From contig NZ_BSEV01000025.1 in the NCBI RefSeq assembly GCF_027922005.1, forward strand, positions 1 to 64,000: 64,000 nt of DNA, written 5' to 3'. Below are positions 1 through 7,960 of this stretch, piece after piece (position 1 is the stretch's first letter; the number at the start of each line of letters is the position of its first letter). Below the pieces are notes generated by a model. That model was not told the DNA's origin and made no database searches. It worked only from the letters and a program-made list of their open reading frames with translations. Both the position numbers and the translations under genes were made by a program. Origin of the DNA: Streptosporangium carneum (GTDB taxonomy: Bacteria > Actinomycetota > Actinomycetes > Streptosporangiales > Streptosporangiaceae).

Positions 1-81
1 GCGCGAACAAAGCGAACCCAGAGAACAAAGCCACCGCAACACAAACCAAGCAAACCCACGAACCAAGCGACACCACGGGCT

Positions 82-144
82 AAGCAGACCAGGCAGGTCA
101 AGCAGGCCAGGCAGGTCAAGCAGGCCAAGCAGGCCAAGCAGGCC
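82..144. repeat. 9-bp tandem repeat, seven units
   Basis: Seven consecutive 9-bp units of the form aagcaggcc / aggcaggtc lie in the left-edge intergenic stretch. Bases 1-80 hold looser A-rich relatives (aacaaagcg, aaccaagcg). I see no gene in 1-205. It is one of many short tandem repeats in this window. Confidence 0.85.
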
Positions 145-205
145 AAGTGGACAGCGTGCCGCCCGATGGCAACTGTCCCAAGCCCTCAACCCGGGAAACA
201 GCCTT

Positions 206-1102
206 CTAGCGGGCTCCGGCGGCCCAGAGCAGATCGGCGATCTCGACCTGGTCCCTGGAGACCGCGTGCTTGAGCGGGGTGGTGTCGTCGCGGTCGGCGA
301 GGTTGACGTCGGCGCCCGCCGCGATGAGCAGGCGGACGATCTCCTGGTAGGGCGCGCCGCCGTCGCCGAGGATGATCGCCTCCAGCAGGCCGGTCCAGCC
401 GAGGTCGTTGACGTGGTCGACCTTGATGCCGGTCTTGAGCACCTCCCGGACGTAGTCCACATGTCCGCGTTCGCAGGCCGGGATGAGGGAGATCCCGCCG
501 TAGCGGTTCCTGACGGTCAGGTCGGGGTCGGCGGGCAGCAGCGCCCTCAGCATCGTCACGCTTCCGGTGACGCCGGTGACCAGCCAGGGGGTGTCGTGTC
601 TGAAGTCCAGCGCGTCGGGGTCGGCGCCCGCCGCGACCAGCGCCTCGGCGACCTCGACGTGGTCGGCCGCCGACGCGAGCAGCAGGGCCGTACGGCGCTG
701 CGGGTCGCGGGCGTCGACGGCGGCGCCGGCCTCGAGCGCGTCTCTCACGCCGGTCGCGTCGCCGCGCGCTGCGGCGGCCAGCAACTGTTCGTTGAGCATG
801 CTCGATCCTTTCACCCTGGTTCCTCCGCATGCCGCGAGCAGCAGGCCGAACCCGGAGGCCAGGAGTCCCCGACGGCAGGGTCGTCTCGCTCCGGCAGCCG
901 GTCGACCACGGCCGGAGCGCCCCCTTCCTGCCCCGTTCGGCAGGTGCGAGGTGACTGACGAGCCTGGCTCGACCAGTGGGCCGAACAGATTCGACCCGTT
1001 CGACAGGTGCGAGCCGGTTGACGAGCCCGGCCCGACCAGCGGGCCGAACAGCCTCGACCCGTTCGGCAGAACGCCCATCTCCTTCACCCGGTCCTTTCTC
1101 AC
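206..1102 (-). CDS. ankyrin-repeat protein, probable lipoprotein
   Basis: The C-terminal 200 residues form about five ankyrin repeats (for example VEVAEALVAAGADPDALD and IVRLLIAAGADVNLADRDD), a protein-protein interaction fold. Before them is a lipoprotein-like signal: an Arg-rich stretch, GLLASGFGLLLAAC with a LAAC lipobox, then GGTRVKG. The start is unclear. A GTG at 1102 (15 nt after the upstream gene's stop) gives 298 aa, but puts about 90 residues before the lipobox, much of it coded by two 63-bp repeats. An ATG at 799 with a good SD (aaaggatcgagc) would give a cytosolic ankyrin protein without the signal. No ATG, GTG or TTG lies just before the signal in this frame. It follows the HbpS/GlcG-like gene on the same strand, so the two are probably co-transcribed. 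A frameshift or sequencing error in the N-terminal part is possible. Confidence 0.75.
   Translation of the reverse strand: MRKDRVKEMGVLPNGSRLFGPLVGPGSSTGSHLSNGSNLFGPLVEPGSSVTSHLPNGAGRGRSGRGRPAAGARRPCRRGLLASGFGLLLAACGGTRVKGSSMLNEQLLAAAARGDATGVRDALEAGAAVDARDPQRRTALLLASAADHVEVAEALVAAGADPDALDFRHDTPWLVTGVTGSVTMLRALLPADPDLTVRNRYGGISLIPACERGHVDYVREVLKTGIKVDHVNDLGWTGLLEAIILGDGGAPYQEIVRLLIAAGADVNLADRDDTTPLKHAVSRDQVEIADLLWAAGAR
944..1069. repeat. two 63-bp tandem repeats
   Basis: Units 944-1006 and 1007-1069 are near identical, and the tail of a third lies at 931-943. In the ankyrin-gene frame each codes a 21-residue unit containing NGSxLFGPLVxPGSS. The length is a multiple of three, so copy-number change would keep the frame. 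Confidence 0.85.
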
Positions 1103-1116
1103 CTGGTTCGACGGGT

Positions 1117-1698
1117 TCAGCCGAGCTGACCCGCGACGGCCTTGAGACCCGCCTGGGCGATGGCCTCGTCGATGTCGCCGCCAGGGGCGCCGCCGACGCC
1201 GATGCCCGCGATGGGAGCGCCGCCGGAGGCCACGGGGATGCCGCCCGCGAGGAAGAGGGTGCCGGGAATGTCGGCGATGGTCGGGCCGTCACCGGAGAGT
1301 CCCTTGCCCAGCTCGCTGGTCGCCTTGCCGAAGGAGACCGCGGTGAACGCCTTGCGCCTGGCCGACTCCTCGGTCTGCGGGCCCGCGCCGTCTCCCTTCA
1401 GCACCAGCCGTGTCGCGCCGGAACGGTCGACGATCACGACGGTGACGCGCTGGTTCCGCTTGGCGGCCTCCTTGCTCGCGGCGTCGGCGATCCGCAGGGC
1501 GGCGTCGGCGGACAGCGTGCCGTTCTGCACGACGGCCTGCGGGGCGCGAGCGGTCTCGGAGGAGCCTGTCCAGGAGGACGCGTTCTGGGCGGGGGAGGCC
1601 TCGGCGGAGGCGGCCTGCGCGGCGGCGACGCCGGTCACGATGGCGAGTCCCGCGAGGGAGGCGGCGATCGCGCGGGTGCTGATGGGGCGGACCTTCAT
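1117..1698 (-). CDS. secreted HbpS/GlcG-like haem-binding protein
   Basis: 193 aa. ATG at 1698 is preceded by GGAG seven nt upstream. Residues 1-32 are an export signal (ISTRAIAASLAGLAIVTGVAAAQAASA). The rest is the DUF336/GlcG fold: LSADAALRIADAASKEAAKRNQRVTVVIVD, then RRKAFTAVSFGKAT and the Gly-rich end GGIPVASGGAPIAGIGVGGAPGGDIDEAIA. In Streptomyces reticuli the family member HbpS is an extracellular haem-binding octamer that interacts with the sensor kinase SenS. Here a kinase/NarL regulator pair of that architecture starts 566 bp away on the other strand, so a redox or haem sensing role is a reasonable inference. The ankyrin protein follows 15 nt downstream. Confidence 0.85.
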   Translation of the reverse strand: MKVRPISTRAIAASLAGLAIVTGVAAAQAASAEASPAQNASSWTGSSETARAPQAVVQNGTLSADAALRIADAASKEAAKRNQRVTVVIVDRSGATRLVLKGDGAGPQTEESARRKAFTAVSFGKATSELGKGLSGDGPTIADIPGTLFLAGGIPVASGGAPIAGIGVGGAPGGDIDEAIAQAGLKAVAGQLG

Positions 1699-2263
1699 GG
1701 GTTTCTCCGGTTCGGCTTGTGCGGGGTGTTCGAGGTTGCCCGCAGGGACTGTGCGGGGTGTTCGGGGACGGTGCGGGGGGCGGCACCGTCCCGGAGGGCT
1801 TCGTGCGGGCCTCACGTGGTTTCCGGGGTGCGGCCTCACTCTCACAAGGCTGCTCTTGGCGTCGCCGTACGCCATCGGCCGCCCGGTCGAGCCGCGGATG
1901 CCGGGAGGTGGAGGCGAGGATCAACCGATCGGTTGACGCGTGCGCCCCTCGCGGGCGGCATCCTCCTTTGAGGACTCCTCTCTGGGGCCTCCGCGGGGAT
2001 CTCCCGGTCAGAGGTCTCGGCGGGGATCTCCCGGTCAGTGGTCTCCGCGGAAGATCTCCCCGGGCGTCGTCCTCAGAGGATCTCCTGCGGAGTCAGAGGA
2101 CCTCCCGCAGAGTCAGAGGATCTCCCGCGGAGTCGTCCTCCGCAGGACCTCTCGGCCGTGCCGCCGACCGCGGGATCCCTCGGCGGGTGTCGCCGGCGGG
2201 ATCCTTCGGCAGGTGTCGCCGTCCGCGGGCGATAGCGTCGGAACAGACCGAACGGGGGCGGTG
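1699..2263. other. divergent intergenic region with repeats
   Basis: 565 bp between the HbpS-like gene (minus) and the sensor kinase (plus). It must hold both promoters. I see no convincing gene. From about 1990 to 2133 it is built of degenerate repeats; see the separate entry. Confidence 0.6.
1990..2133. repeat. degenerate 20-28 bp tandem repeats
   Basis: Three 20-bp units (2074-2093, 2094-2113, 2114-2133) of the form cagaggatctcccgcggagt are almost identical. Just before them are two to three longer related units around ggggatctcccggtcag. They sit in the divergent promoter region of the HbpS/SenS-like genes, so they could be iterated binding sites or simply a minisatellite. Confidence 0.8.
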
Positions 2264-3538
2264 ATGAGGGAGCACGTCTGGCTCAACCGGGCCATGCATC
2301 TGGGGTTCTACCTGTTGCTCGCGGCCTCCGCCACGCGGCTGGTGTCCCAGCACGGCCTGGACTCGCGGATCGTCGCACTGCTGGGCCTGTCCGGTCTGCT
2401 GGCGGTGGTCCACGCCGTCGGCACCGTCTTCTGGGACGAGCTCGGCCGGGGGCGTGTCGTCTGGCTGGGGGCGGTGATCGCCGTCTGGCTGGTGCTCGTG
2501 GCTCTCGCGCCGTCGTTCAGCTGGTGTGCGGTCCCGTTGCTCTTCCTGTGCCTGCGGCTGCTGACCCCGCGTGGCGTCGTGGTGGCGACCGTGGCGCTCA
2601 CGATCGTCGTCATCGTCGCCCAGATCAAGATCACGCGAAGGCCGGACCCCAGCCTGATCCTCGCGCCGATCGGCATCGCGACCATGACAGCGGTGGTCTT
2701 CCGGGAGCTGCAGCGCGAGAGCGCCTCCAGGCAGCGGCTCATCGACGACCTGATCCGCACGCGGGGCACGCTGGCCGAGTCGAAGCACCGCACCGGCGTC
2801 CTGGAGGAACGCGAACGGCTGGCCAGGGAGATCCACGACACCCTCGCCCAGGGGCTGACCAGCATGGGCATCCTTCTCCAGGCCGCCGACCGGATGTGGA
2901 CGTCCGATCCGGACCTGGCCCACGCCCACGTACGGCGCGCCGCGGCCGCCGCCGCGGAGAACCTGGACGAGGCCCGGCGGTTCGTCCGGGACCTCAGGCC
3001 TCCGGGGCTGGAGGGCGCCGCGCTGCCCGAGGCGCTCGCCCGGTTGTGCGAGCACACCGGTGACGACACCGGGCTGGAGGCGCGCTTCCGGTGCGAGGGG
3101 GAGCGCTATCCCCTTGAGACGGGGGTCCAGGCGGCGCTGCTCAGGGTGGCCCAGGGGGCGTTGGCCAACGTGCGCGACCACGCGAACGCGGAGAGGGTCA
3201 TGGTGACGCTGTCCTACCTCGACGGCGAGGTCACGCTGGACGTGTTCGACGACGGAACCGGTTTCGCCGAGCCGACCCCCGCTCCCGGCAGGGGGTACGG
3301 CCTGCGGGCGATGCGTGACCGGCTGGCGGAGGTGGGCGGTTCCCTCACCGTCGAGAGCGCCCCGGGGGAGGGGACGGCCGTCGCGGCGGCCGTACCGGCA
3401 GGGTGGTCGCACACCGTGCGGCGGCCGGGCGGTCCGGGCACGGCTTCCGGCACGGCTCCTCGGGCAGGTTCCGCTCCCGTGCCTGATCGCGGGACGCGGG
3501 ACCGGGACGGCTCGGCGGGAGGGACAGGAGAGGGATGA
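2264..3538 (+). CDS. SenS-like sensor histidine kinase
   Basis: 424 aa, with ATG at 2264 (GTG at 2261 is an alternative). The N-terminal 150 residues are hydrophobic with about five membrane segments and little periplasmic sequence. A short linker leads to a HisKA_3 dimerisation helix with phospho-acceptor His about 191 (LAREIHDTLAQGLTSMGI). A HATPase domain follows (N-box region LANVRDHANAERV, G1 VFDDGTGFA, G2 GYGLRAMRDRLAEVGG). It ends in a Pro/Gly-rich tail. The stop overlaps the response regulator start by 4 nt (ATGA), which indicates translational coupling. The architecture is that of SenS, which senses via HbpS. The HbpS-like gene lies divergently upstream. The actual signal is inference. 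Confidence 0.9.
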   Translation: MREHVWLNRAMHLGFYLLLAASATRLVSQHGLDSRIVALLGLSGLLAVVHAVGTVFWDELGRGRVVWLGAVIAVWLVLVALAPSFSWCAVPLLFLCLRLLTPRGVVVATVALTIVVIVAQIKITRRPDPSLILAPIGIATMTAVVFRELQRESASRQRLIDDLIRTRGTLAESKHRTGVLEERERLAREIHDTLAQGLTSMGILLQAADRMWTSDPDLAHAHVRRAAAAAAENLDEARRFVRDLRPPGLEGAALPEALARLCEHTGDDTGLEARFRCEGERYPLETGVQAALLRVAQGALANVRDHANAERVMVTLSYLDGEVTLDVFDDGTGFAEPTPAPGRGYGLRAMRDRLAEVGGSLTVESAPGEGTAVAAAVPAGWSHTVRRPGGPGTASGTAPRAGSAPVPDRGTRDRDGSAGGTGEG

Positions 3539-4158
3539 GGCTGTTTCTGGTCGACGACCACCCCGTGGTCAGGGCGGGGCTGGTCGCGCTGCTCGGCGGC
3601 GAGGACGACATGGAGATCGTCGGTGAGGCCGCGGACGGACAGGAGGCCCTGCGGGGCATCGCCTCCTGCGAGCCGGACGTCGTGCTCATGGATCTGCAAC
3701 TCGGTGACGGCCTCGACGGGGTCGAGATCACCCGGCGGGTCAGGCGGCTGCCCGCCCCGCCGCAGGTGCTGGTGCTGACGACCTACGAGACCGACGCCGA
3801 CATCGTGCGGGCCATCGACGCGGGCGCGACCGGTTACCTGCTCAAGGCGTGCCCGCCCGAGGAGTTGTTCCAGGGCATCAGGGCGGCGGCGAGAGGGGAG
3901 ACCGTGCTGTCTCCCAGGGTGGCGACCCGGATGATGAGGCGGATGCGCGACCCGGGGCCCGCGCTGAGCGGCCGCGAGGTCGAGATCCTCGAACTGCTGG
4001 CCAGCGGCGCGGGCAACCGTGAGATGGCCAGGAGGCTCTTCATCACCGAGGCGACGGTCAAGACGCATCTGGTGCACATCTACGACAAGCTCGGTGTGGA
4101 GACGCGTACCGCGGCGGTCGCCGTCGCCGTCGAGCGGCGTCTCATCCGGCTCTCCTGA
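3535..4158 (+). CDS. NarL/LuxR-family response regulator (SenR-like)
   Basis: 207 aa. The receiver domain has the acidic pair DD (residues 7-8), phospho-acceptor Asp53 (DVVLMDLQLG) and Lys about 103 (GYLLKACPPEEL). The C-terminal LuxR-type HTH is LSGREVEILELLASGAGN followed by ITEATVKTHLVHIYDKLGV. It is co-transcribed and translationally coupled with the kinase. The predicted role is transcriptional output of the HbpS-like system. A 13-bp tandem repeat begins at its stop codon. Confidence 0.92.
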   Translation: MRLFLVDDHPVVRAGLVALLGGEDDMEIVGEAADGQEALRGIASCEPDVVLMDLQLGDGLDGVEITRRVRRLPAPPQVLVLTTYETDADIVRAIDAGATGYLLKACPPEELFQGIRAAARGETVLSPRVATRMMRRMRDPGPALSGREVEILELLASGAGNREMARRLFITEATVKTHLVHIYDKLGVETRTAAVAVAVERRLIRLS

Positions 4159-4233
4159 ACGGGACAGCCGAACAGGACAGCTGAACGGGACAGCTGAACA
4201 GGACGGCTGAACAGGACAGTCGAACAGAACGGA
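4156..4233. repeat. 13-bp tandem repeat, six units, starting at a stop codon
   Basis: Six 13-bp units of the form tgaacgggacagc / cgaacaggacagc run from 4156. The first three bases are the response regulator's TGA. The spacer to the next gene otherwise looks empty. Confidence 0.9.
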
Positions 4234-4436
4234 CGAACGGGCTTCCGGGCGGGTTTCCGGGGGCAGCCCCGGACGCCGTCCGGCTCGCGTCGCCGACCCG
4301 TTCCAGCCCGCCGGGAACGCGCGGACTTGGACGTGACGCATCGGCTCATGTGCGTCCGTGACCGGCTGCCGACGACGGACGCCCTGGTGAGAAAGGGTGG
4401 GGCATCATGGGGCCACGCACTATGAGGAGGCCCCCG

Positions 4437-5408
4437 ATGTCCTACAACTTCGACCCTCAGCTTGCTCCGTTCGCCGTCGACCTGCTGCCTGAGCACGACC
4501 TGCGCGACCCGGTGCACTCCAGGGAGGTGCTCAAGGAGTTCTTCAGTTCGATGCCGAACGGTTTCCCCGACACCGTGGTGGTTGAGGACCGTGAGATCCC
4601 CGGCCCCAGGGGGCCGGTGCGGGTGCGGACCTACGCGCCGCGTGAGCGGGCCGAGGAGGCGGCGCCGGCGATGGTCTTCATCCACGGCGGCGGCTTCATC
4701 GTGGGGCAGATCGAGATGGGTGACGCGCTGCTGTCGTCCCTCGCCGAGACCATGGGCGTGGTCTCGGTGTCGGTGGACTACCGGCTCGCGCCGGAGCACC
4801 CGTACCCGGCGGGGGTCGAGGACTGCTACGCCGCGCTCGTCTGGGTGGCCGAGAACGCCGGCGAGCTGGGCGTCGACCCCTCGCGGATCGCGGTGGGCGG
4901 CGAGAGCGCCGGCGGCGGCCTGGCCGCCGCGGTCGCGCTGCTGGCCAGGGACCGCGGCGGACCCGCGCTCTGCCTGCAGTACCTCGGCATCCCCGAGCTC
5001 GACGACCGCCTGGAGACCACCTCGATGCGGAACTTCGTCGACACTCCCGGCTGGAGCCGCGACAAGGCCGAGATCAGCTGGGACTTCTACCTCGGCGAGG
5101 ACTACCGGCCCGGCGGCGACGACGTCCCGATCTACGCCGCGCCGGCCAGGGCCGAGGACCTGTCGGGGCTTCCGCCCGCGTTCGTGGTGGTCTGCGAGTT
5201 CGACCCGCTGCGTGACGAGGGCCTGGCCTACGCCTCCAAGCTCGTCCAGGCGGGGGTCCCGGTCGGCGTCCACATGTATCCGGGCACCTTCCACGGCTGT
5301 GCCTGGGTCCCCGAGGCGCAGGTCTCCCAGCGTATGCAGGACGACCTGATGTACGCCCTCCGCCGCGCCTTCCACCCGATCTCCGCCGACTCGCAGGTCA
5401 ACGCCTGA
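4437..5408 (+). CDS. alpha/beta hydrolase, HSL-type esterase
   Basis: 323 aa from ATG 4437, chosen because AGGAGG at 4425-4430 sits six nt upstream. The hormone-sensitive-lipase family signature is complete. The oxyanion loop HGGG is at 83-86. VDYRLAPEHPYPAG follows. The nucleophile is Ser157 in GGESAGG. The catalytic Asp is in CEFDPLRDEG and the His in GTFHGC. There is no signal peptide, so it should be a cytosolic esterase acting on short acyl esters; the substrate is not predictable. It is monocistronic, convergent with the SRPBCC gene across a terminator hairpin. Confidence 0.92.
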   Translation: MSYNFDPQLAPFAVDLLPEHDLRDPVHSREVLKEFFSSMPNGFPDTVVVEDREIPGPRGPVRVRTYAPRERAEEAAPAMVFIHGGGFIVGQIEMGDALLSSLAETMGVVSVSVDYRLAPEHPYPAGVEDCYAALVWVAENAGELGVDPSRIAVGGESAGGGLAAAVALLARDRGGPALCLQYLGIPELDDRLETTSMRNFVDTPGWSRDKAEISWDFYLGEDYRPGGDDVPIYAAPARAEDLSGLPPAFVVVCEFDPLRDEGLAYASKLVQAGVPVGVHMYPGTFHGCAWVPEAQVSQRMQDDLMYALRRAFHPISADSQVNA

Positions 5409-5425
5409 GCGAGCGGCGTCTGTGG

Positions 5426-5450
5426 CGCCCTGGCCTGCCCGGCCAGGGCG
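5426..5450. terminator. bidirectional terminator hairpin
   Basis: Perfect 10-bp GC stem CGCCCTGGCC / GGCCAGGGCG with a 5-nt loop. It lies between the convergent esterase and SRPBCC genes. There is no strong U tract, as is usual in actinomycetes. Confidence 0.75.
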
Positions 5451-5485
5451 TCGTCCCGCCGCGGGTCCGCCGGAGGGGGCCTGGG

Positions 5486-6331
5486 TCACACGGGCTGGCC
5501 GTCGAGCCAGATCGGACGCCAGCCGTCCAGCTCGTGGAAGCGACGCAGCTCGGCGACGCCGCTGAGCCAGCCCATCCAGGCGCCGTACGGCGGGCGTCCG
5601 GTGTCGAAGCCGCTCTGCACGAAGGTGAGCCGCGTCCTGCCGTCGGACTCCTCGAGCTCCCAGGTGGTGACGCCGCCCTCGGCCCAGTCGACGGACATCC
5701 GGTGTCCCGGCTCCAGATCGATGATCTTCGCGGCCTGGCCCGCCTCGAAGCCGCCCATGGCGAAACGGCCGCCGACGTACGGCTCGATCCCGACGGGGTA
5801 GCCGAACCAGCTGCTGACCTTCTCCGAGTCGGTGAGCGATTCGTAGACCTTCTCGGGGGAGGCGCCGACGAGGGCCCGCTCCTCGAACACCGGAGAGGTG
5901 AAGTCGCACCTGCCGGTGAGCTCCCGGCCTTCGAGATGGTCGACCAGGTTCGCGATCGCGAGCGACCAGAACGTCTGCAGCACGCCCCGGATGCTGTTGC
6001 CGGTGATCACGTCCTGGAAGTCGAAGTGGCTCTGCGAGAGCGTCAGGACGGTCGAGTCGGGGGTCTCCTCCAGCAGGCTGAACTCGACCGTGGTCTCCTC
6101 GCCGTCGAGCAGCCAGGAGAAGCGCAGCGTGCGGTCGTCGACGTGCAGCGGGCGCTGGTGGGGGGCCTCGCCCTCGGGGGTGTGACGACCCCAGAACTCG
6201 TAGCGGTGCGGCAGGTCGACCTCGGCGTGCTCGGCCAGCCAGACGCGCAGCTCTCCGGCGTCGGTCAGGGCGTGCCGGACCTTCTCGAGGGGCGCCTGGA
6301 CACGGGCGTGCAGCTTCATCGGCTCACTCAT
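5486..6331 (-). CDS. SRPBCC (AHSA1-type) domain protein, two domains
   Basis: 281 aa from ATG 6331 (AGGAG upstream). It appears to contain two START-like/AHSA1 domains in tandem, each with the usual beginning (VQAPLEKVRHALTDAGELRVWL and VGASPEKVYESLTDSEKVSSWFG) and the later pattern of a W-rich strand and an F..SGF-like end. Such proteins bind hydrophobic ligands or act as Hsp90-cochaperone-like folds. The start lies inside the end of the preceding ArsR gene (8-bp overlap), so it is translationally coupled to its probable regulator. That pairing is common for this family. The ligand is unknown. Confidence 0.85.
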   Translation of the reverse strand: MSEPMKLHARVQAPLEKVRHALTDAGELRVWLAEHAEVDLPHRYEFWGRHTPEGEAPHQRPLHVDDRTLRFSWLLDGEETTVEFSLLEETPDSTVLTLSQSHFDFQDVITGNSIRGVLQTFWSLAIANLVDHLEGRELTGRCDFTSPVFEERALVGASPEKVYESLTDSEKVSSWFGYPVGIEPYVGGRFAMGGFEAGQAAKIIDLEPGHRMSVDWAEGGVTTWELEESDGRTRLTFVQSGFDTGRPPYGAWMGWLSGVAELRRFHELDGWRPIWLDGQPV

Positions 6332-6881
6332 TGTCTTCTCCTCTGGGGTAGCAGGCCACGGCGAGTTTGAAGGCGTCTCCTTCTGCGCCGCCGTAGCGGG
6401 TGAAAAGGTCCTGCAACATGCTTTGAAGGTCGTCCAGGAACCGCTGACGCTGCTCCGGTGGCACGCGGATCTCACCGGAGACCCCGACCGACGGCAGTTC
6501 GGGCGCGGTCCGGTCGAGGGCGGCGATGTCCGCCTGGACCTCCTCCATGAGGTCCAGCAGGTAGCCCAGGCTCAGCTCGTCCTGCGCCTTGCGCAGGCCG
6601 ATCCGGCCGACCAGGCGGGGAGAGAGCCAGTAGGAGCGGGCTCTGGCCTGGTAGATCCCCTCGTGGATGCCGCGCACCTTGCGTTCGGAGACCTGGTCGA
6701 CCAGTCCGGCGTCGACCAGGCGTTTGACGTGGTAGTAGACCCGCTGCGGGGTCTGGTCGAGCCGCGCCGCGACCTCTCCGCAGGTGCGTGGCTCGGCGAG
6801 TTGCCGCAGCACCTCGATGCGCTGCGGTTTGAGCAGTGCCTCTGCCTGCTCGATCTGTTCCAAGTACAGGACGTCTCTCAT
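6324..6881 (-). CDS. ArsR-type winged-helix transcriptional regulator
   Basis: 185 aa from ATG 6881. The N-terminal winged helix (KPQRIEVLRQLAEPRTCGEVAARLDQTPQRVYYHVKRLVDAGLV) is an ArsR-like HTH with no obvious metal-site cysteine cluster. The C-terminal half is helical and probably dimerises or binds a ligand. There is no Shine-Dalgarno before 6881, but a promoter (TTGACA, 17 nt, CAAAAT) ends 10 nt before the ATG, so the mRNA is probably leaderless. It is coupled to the SRPBCC gene and likely controls this operon. Confidence 0.85.
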   Translation of the reverse strand: MRDVLYLEQIEQAEALLKPQRIEVLRQLAEPRTCGEVAARLDQTPQRVYYHVKRLVDAGLVDQVSERKVRGIHEGIYQARARSYWLSPRLVGRIGLRKAQDELSLGYLLDLMEEVQADIAALDRTAPELPSVGVSGEIRVPPEQRQRFLDDLQSMLQDLFTRYGGAEGDAFKLAVACYPRGEDNE

Positions 6882-6891
6882 CGCAAAAATG

Positions 6892-6920
6892 ATTTTGTAC
6901 GTAAAAATCTCCCTTGTCAA
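6892..6920 (-). promoter_or_regulatory. promoter of ArsR-SRPBCC operon, leaderless
   Basis: On the minus strand, -35 TTGACA (6920-6915), a 17-nt spacer and -10 CAAAAT (6897-6892). The ATG at 6881 lies at the expected transcription start. The AT-rich block stands out from the flanking GC-rich DNA. Confidence 0.65.
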
Positions 6921-7080
6921 TGCTGTGGATCAATGAACTCCACGGCCGGGGAGGAACGGTCGTCCGGCCGTGGATCGTGCGCGAGGCGAGCAGGAGGGCG
7001 GAAGGGGACGATCGGCCGTCAGGCGGTCGCCGCCGGGCGATCGAGAGGCCGATCACCCACTGGGCGGGCACGAGGGACGA

Positions 7081-7794
7081 TCAGCGGCCGAGCAGGCCCG
7101 CCTCATGGGCGACAAGCGCCGCCTGGACGCGGTTCTCCAGTCCGAGCCTGGTGAGGATGCGGTTGACGCGGCTCTTCACCCCGGTCTCCGACAGCTCGAG
7201 GCTTCTGGCTATCTGGGCGTTGGACAGCCCCCTGGCGACCAGCAGCAGCACCTCCAGCTCACGCCTGGTGAGCGTGTCGAGCAGGCCGGTGCGGTCCGAA
7301 CCGGCCTCAGGGGACGGCGGTCGTGTGAGCAGGGCGGGAGGGAGGGCGGCGAAGGCGTCGATGAGGCGGTTGGTCACGGTGGGCGCGAGCATGGCCTCAC
7401 CGGCGGCGACCACCCGGATCGCTTCGGCGAGCTGGTCCGAGGAGCCGTTCTTCAACAGGAAGCCGCTCGCGCCCGCGCGCAGGCAGGCGTGCACGTACTC
7501 GTCGAGGTCGAAGGTGGTCAGCACCAGCACGCGAGGGCGCGGACCGTCGTGAGGCCAGTCGCCGACGATGCGCTCCGTCGCCTCGACACCGGTCATGCCG
7601 GGCATGCGCACGTCCATCAGCACCACGTCAGGCCGCAGGTCGAAGGCCGCCGCGACCGCCTGCTCACCGTCGCAGGCCTCTCCCACGACCAGCAGGCCCG
7701 CACGCCGTTCGAGCATGACGCGCAGGGCGGCGCGGACGAGCTCCTGGTCGTCGGCGATGAGCACGCGGACGGGCTTCACGCCCGCCGCCCGCAC
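7081..7794 (-). CDS. NarL/LuxR-family response regulator
   Basis: 237 aa from GTG 7794 (an alternative GTG is at 7779). Receiver domain: DD at about 15-16, phospho-acceptor Asp61 (DVVLMDVRMPGMTG), Lys in GFLLKNGSS. C-terminal LuxR HTH: LDTLTRRELEVLLLVARGLSN, then LSETGVKSRVNRILTRLGL. It is downstream of its partner kinase (7940-9388), separated by 145 bp containing a 36-bp triplication. The signal and targets are unknown. Confidence 0.9.
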   Translation of the reverse strand: MRAAGVKPVRVLIADDQELVRAALRVMLERRAGLLVVGEACDGEQAVAAAFDLRPDVVLMDVRMPGMTGVEATERIVGDWPHDGPRPRVLVLTTFDLDEYVHACLRAGASGFLLKNGSSDQLAEAIRVVAAGEAMLAPTVTNRLIDAFAALPPALLTRPPSPEAGSDRTGLLDTLTRRELEVLLLVARGLSNAQIARSLELSETGVKSRVNRILTRLGLENRVQAALVAHEAGLLGR

Positions 7795-7853
7795 GGGAAG
7801 GACCTCGTCATGACCGCCGTCCGTGCGGGAACCCGGTCACGCCCGTCGTCCAC

Positions 7854-7960
7854 CCGACGATGGGTCCTCATGCCTGGCGCTCGCACAGACCGACGATGGG
7901 TCCTCATGCCTGGCGCTCGCACAGACCGACGATGGGTCCTCATGCCTGGCGCTCGCACAG
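7854..7960. repeat. 36-bp tandem triplication of a gene 3' end
   Basis: Three units (7854-7889, 7890-7925, 7926-7960) are identical over 35-36 bp. The unit contains the last codons of the kinase (CERQA) and its TGA at 7942-7940. The kinase's terminal segment has therefore been copied twice downstream of the real stop. There are no spacers, so it is not CRISPR. Confidence 0.93.

Noticed and set aside
4159-5909. Minus-strand open frame of about 600 codons over the esterase gene
   Set aside because: It is the complement of a canonical HSL esterase and part of the SRPBCC gene in the wrong frame, with Arg/Gly/Asp-rich shadow composition.
7854-7960. Possible CRISPR array
   Set aside because: The 36-bp repeats are directly adjacent with no spacers and contain a gene's 3' end.
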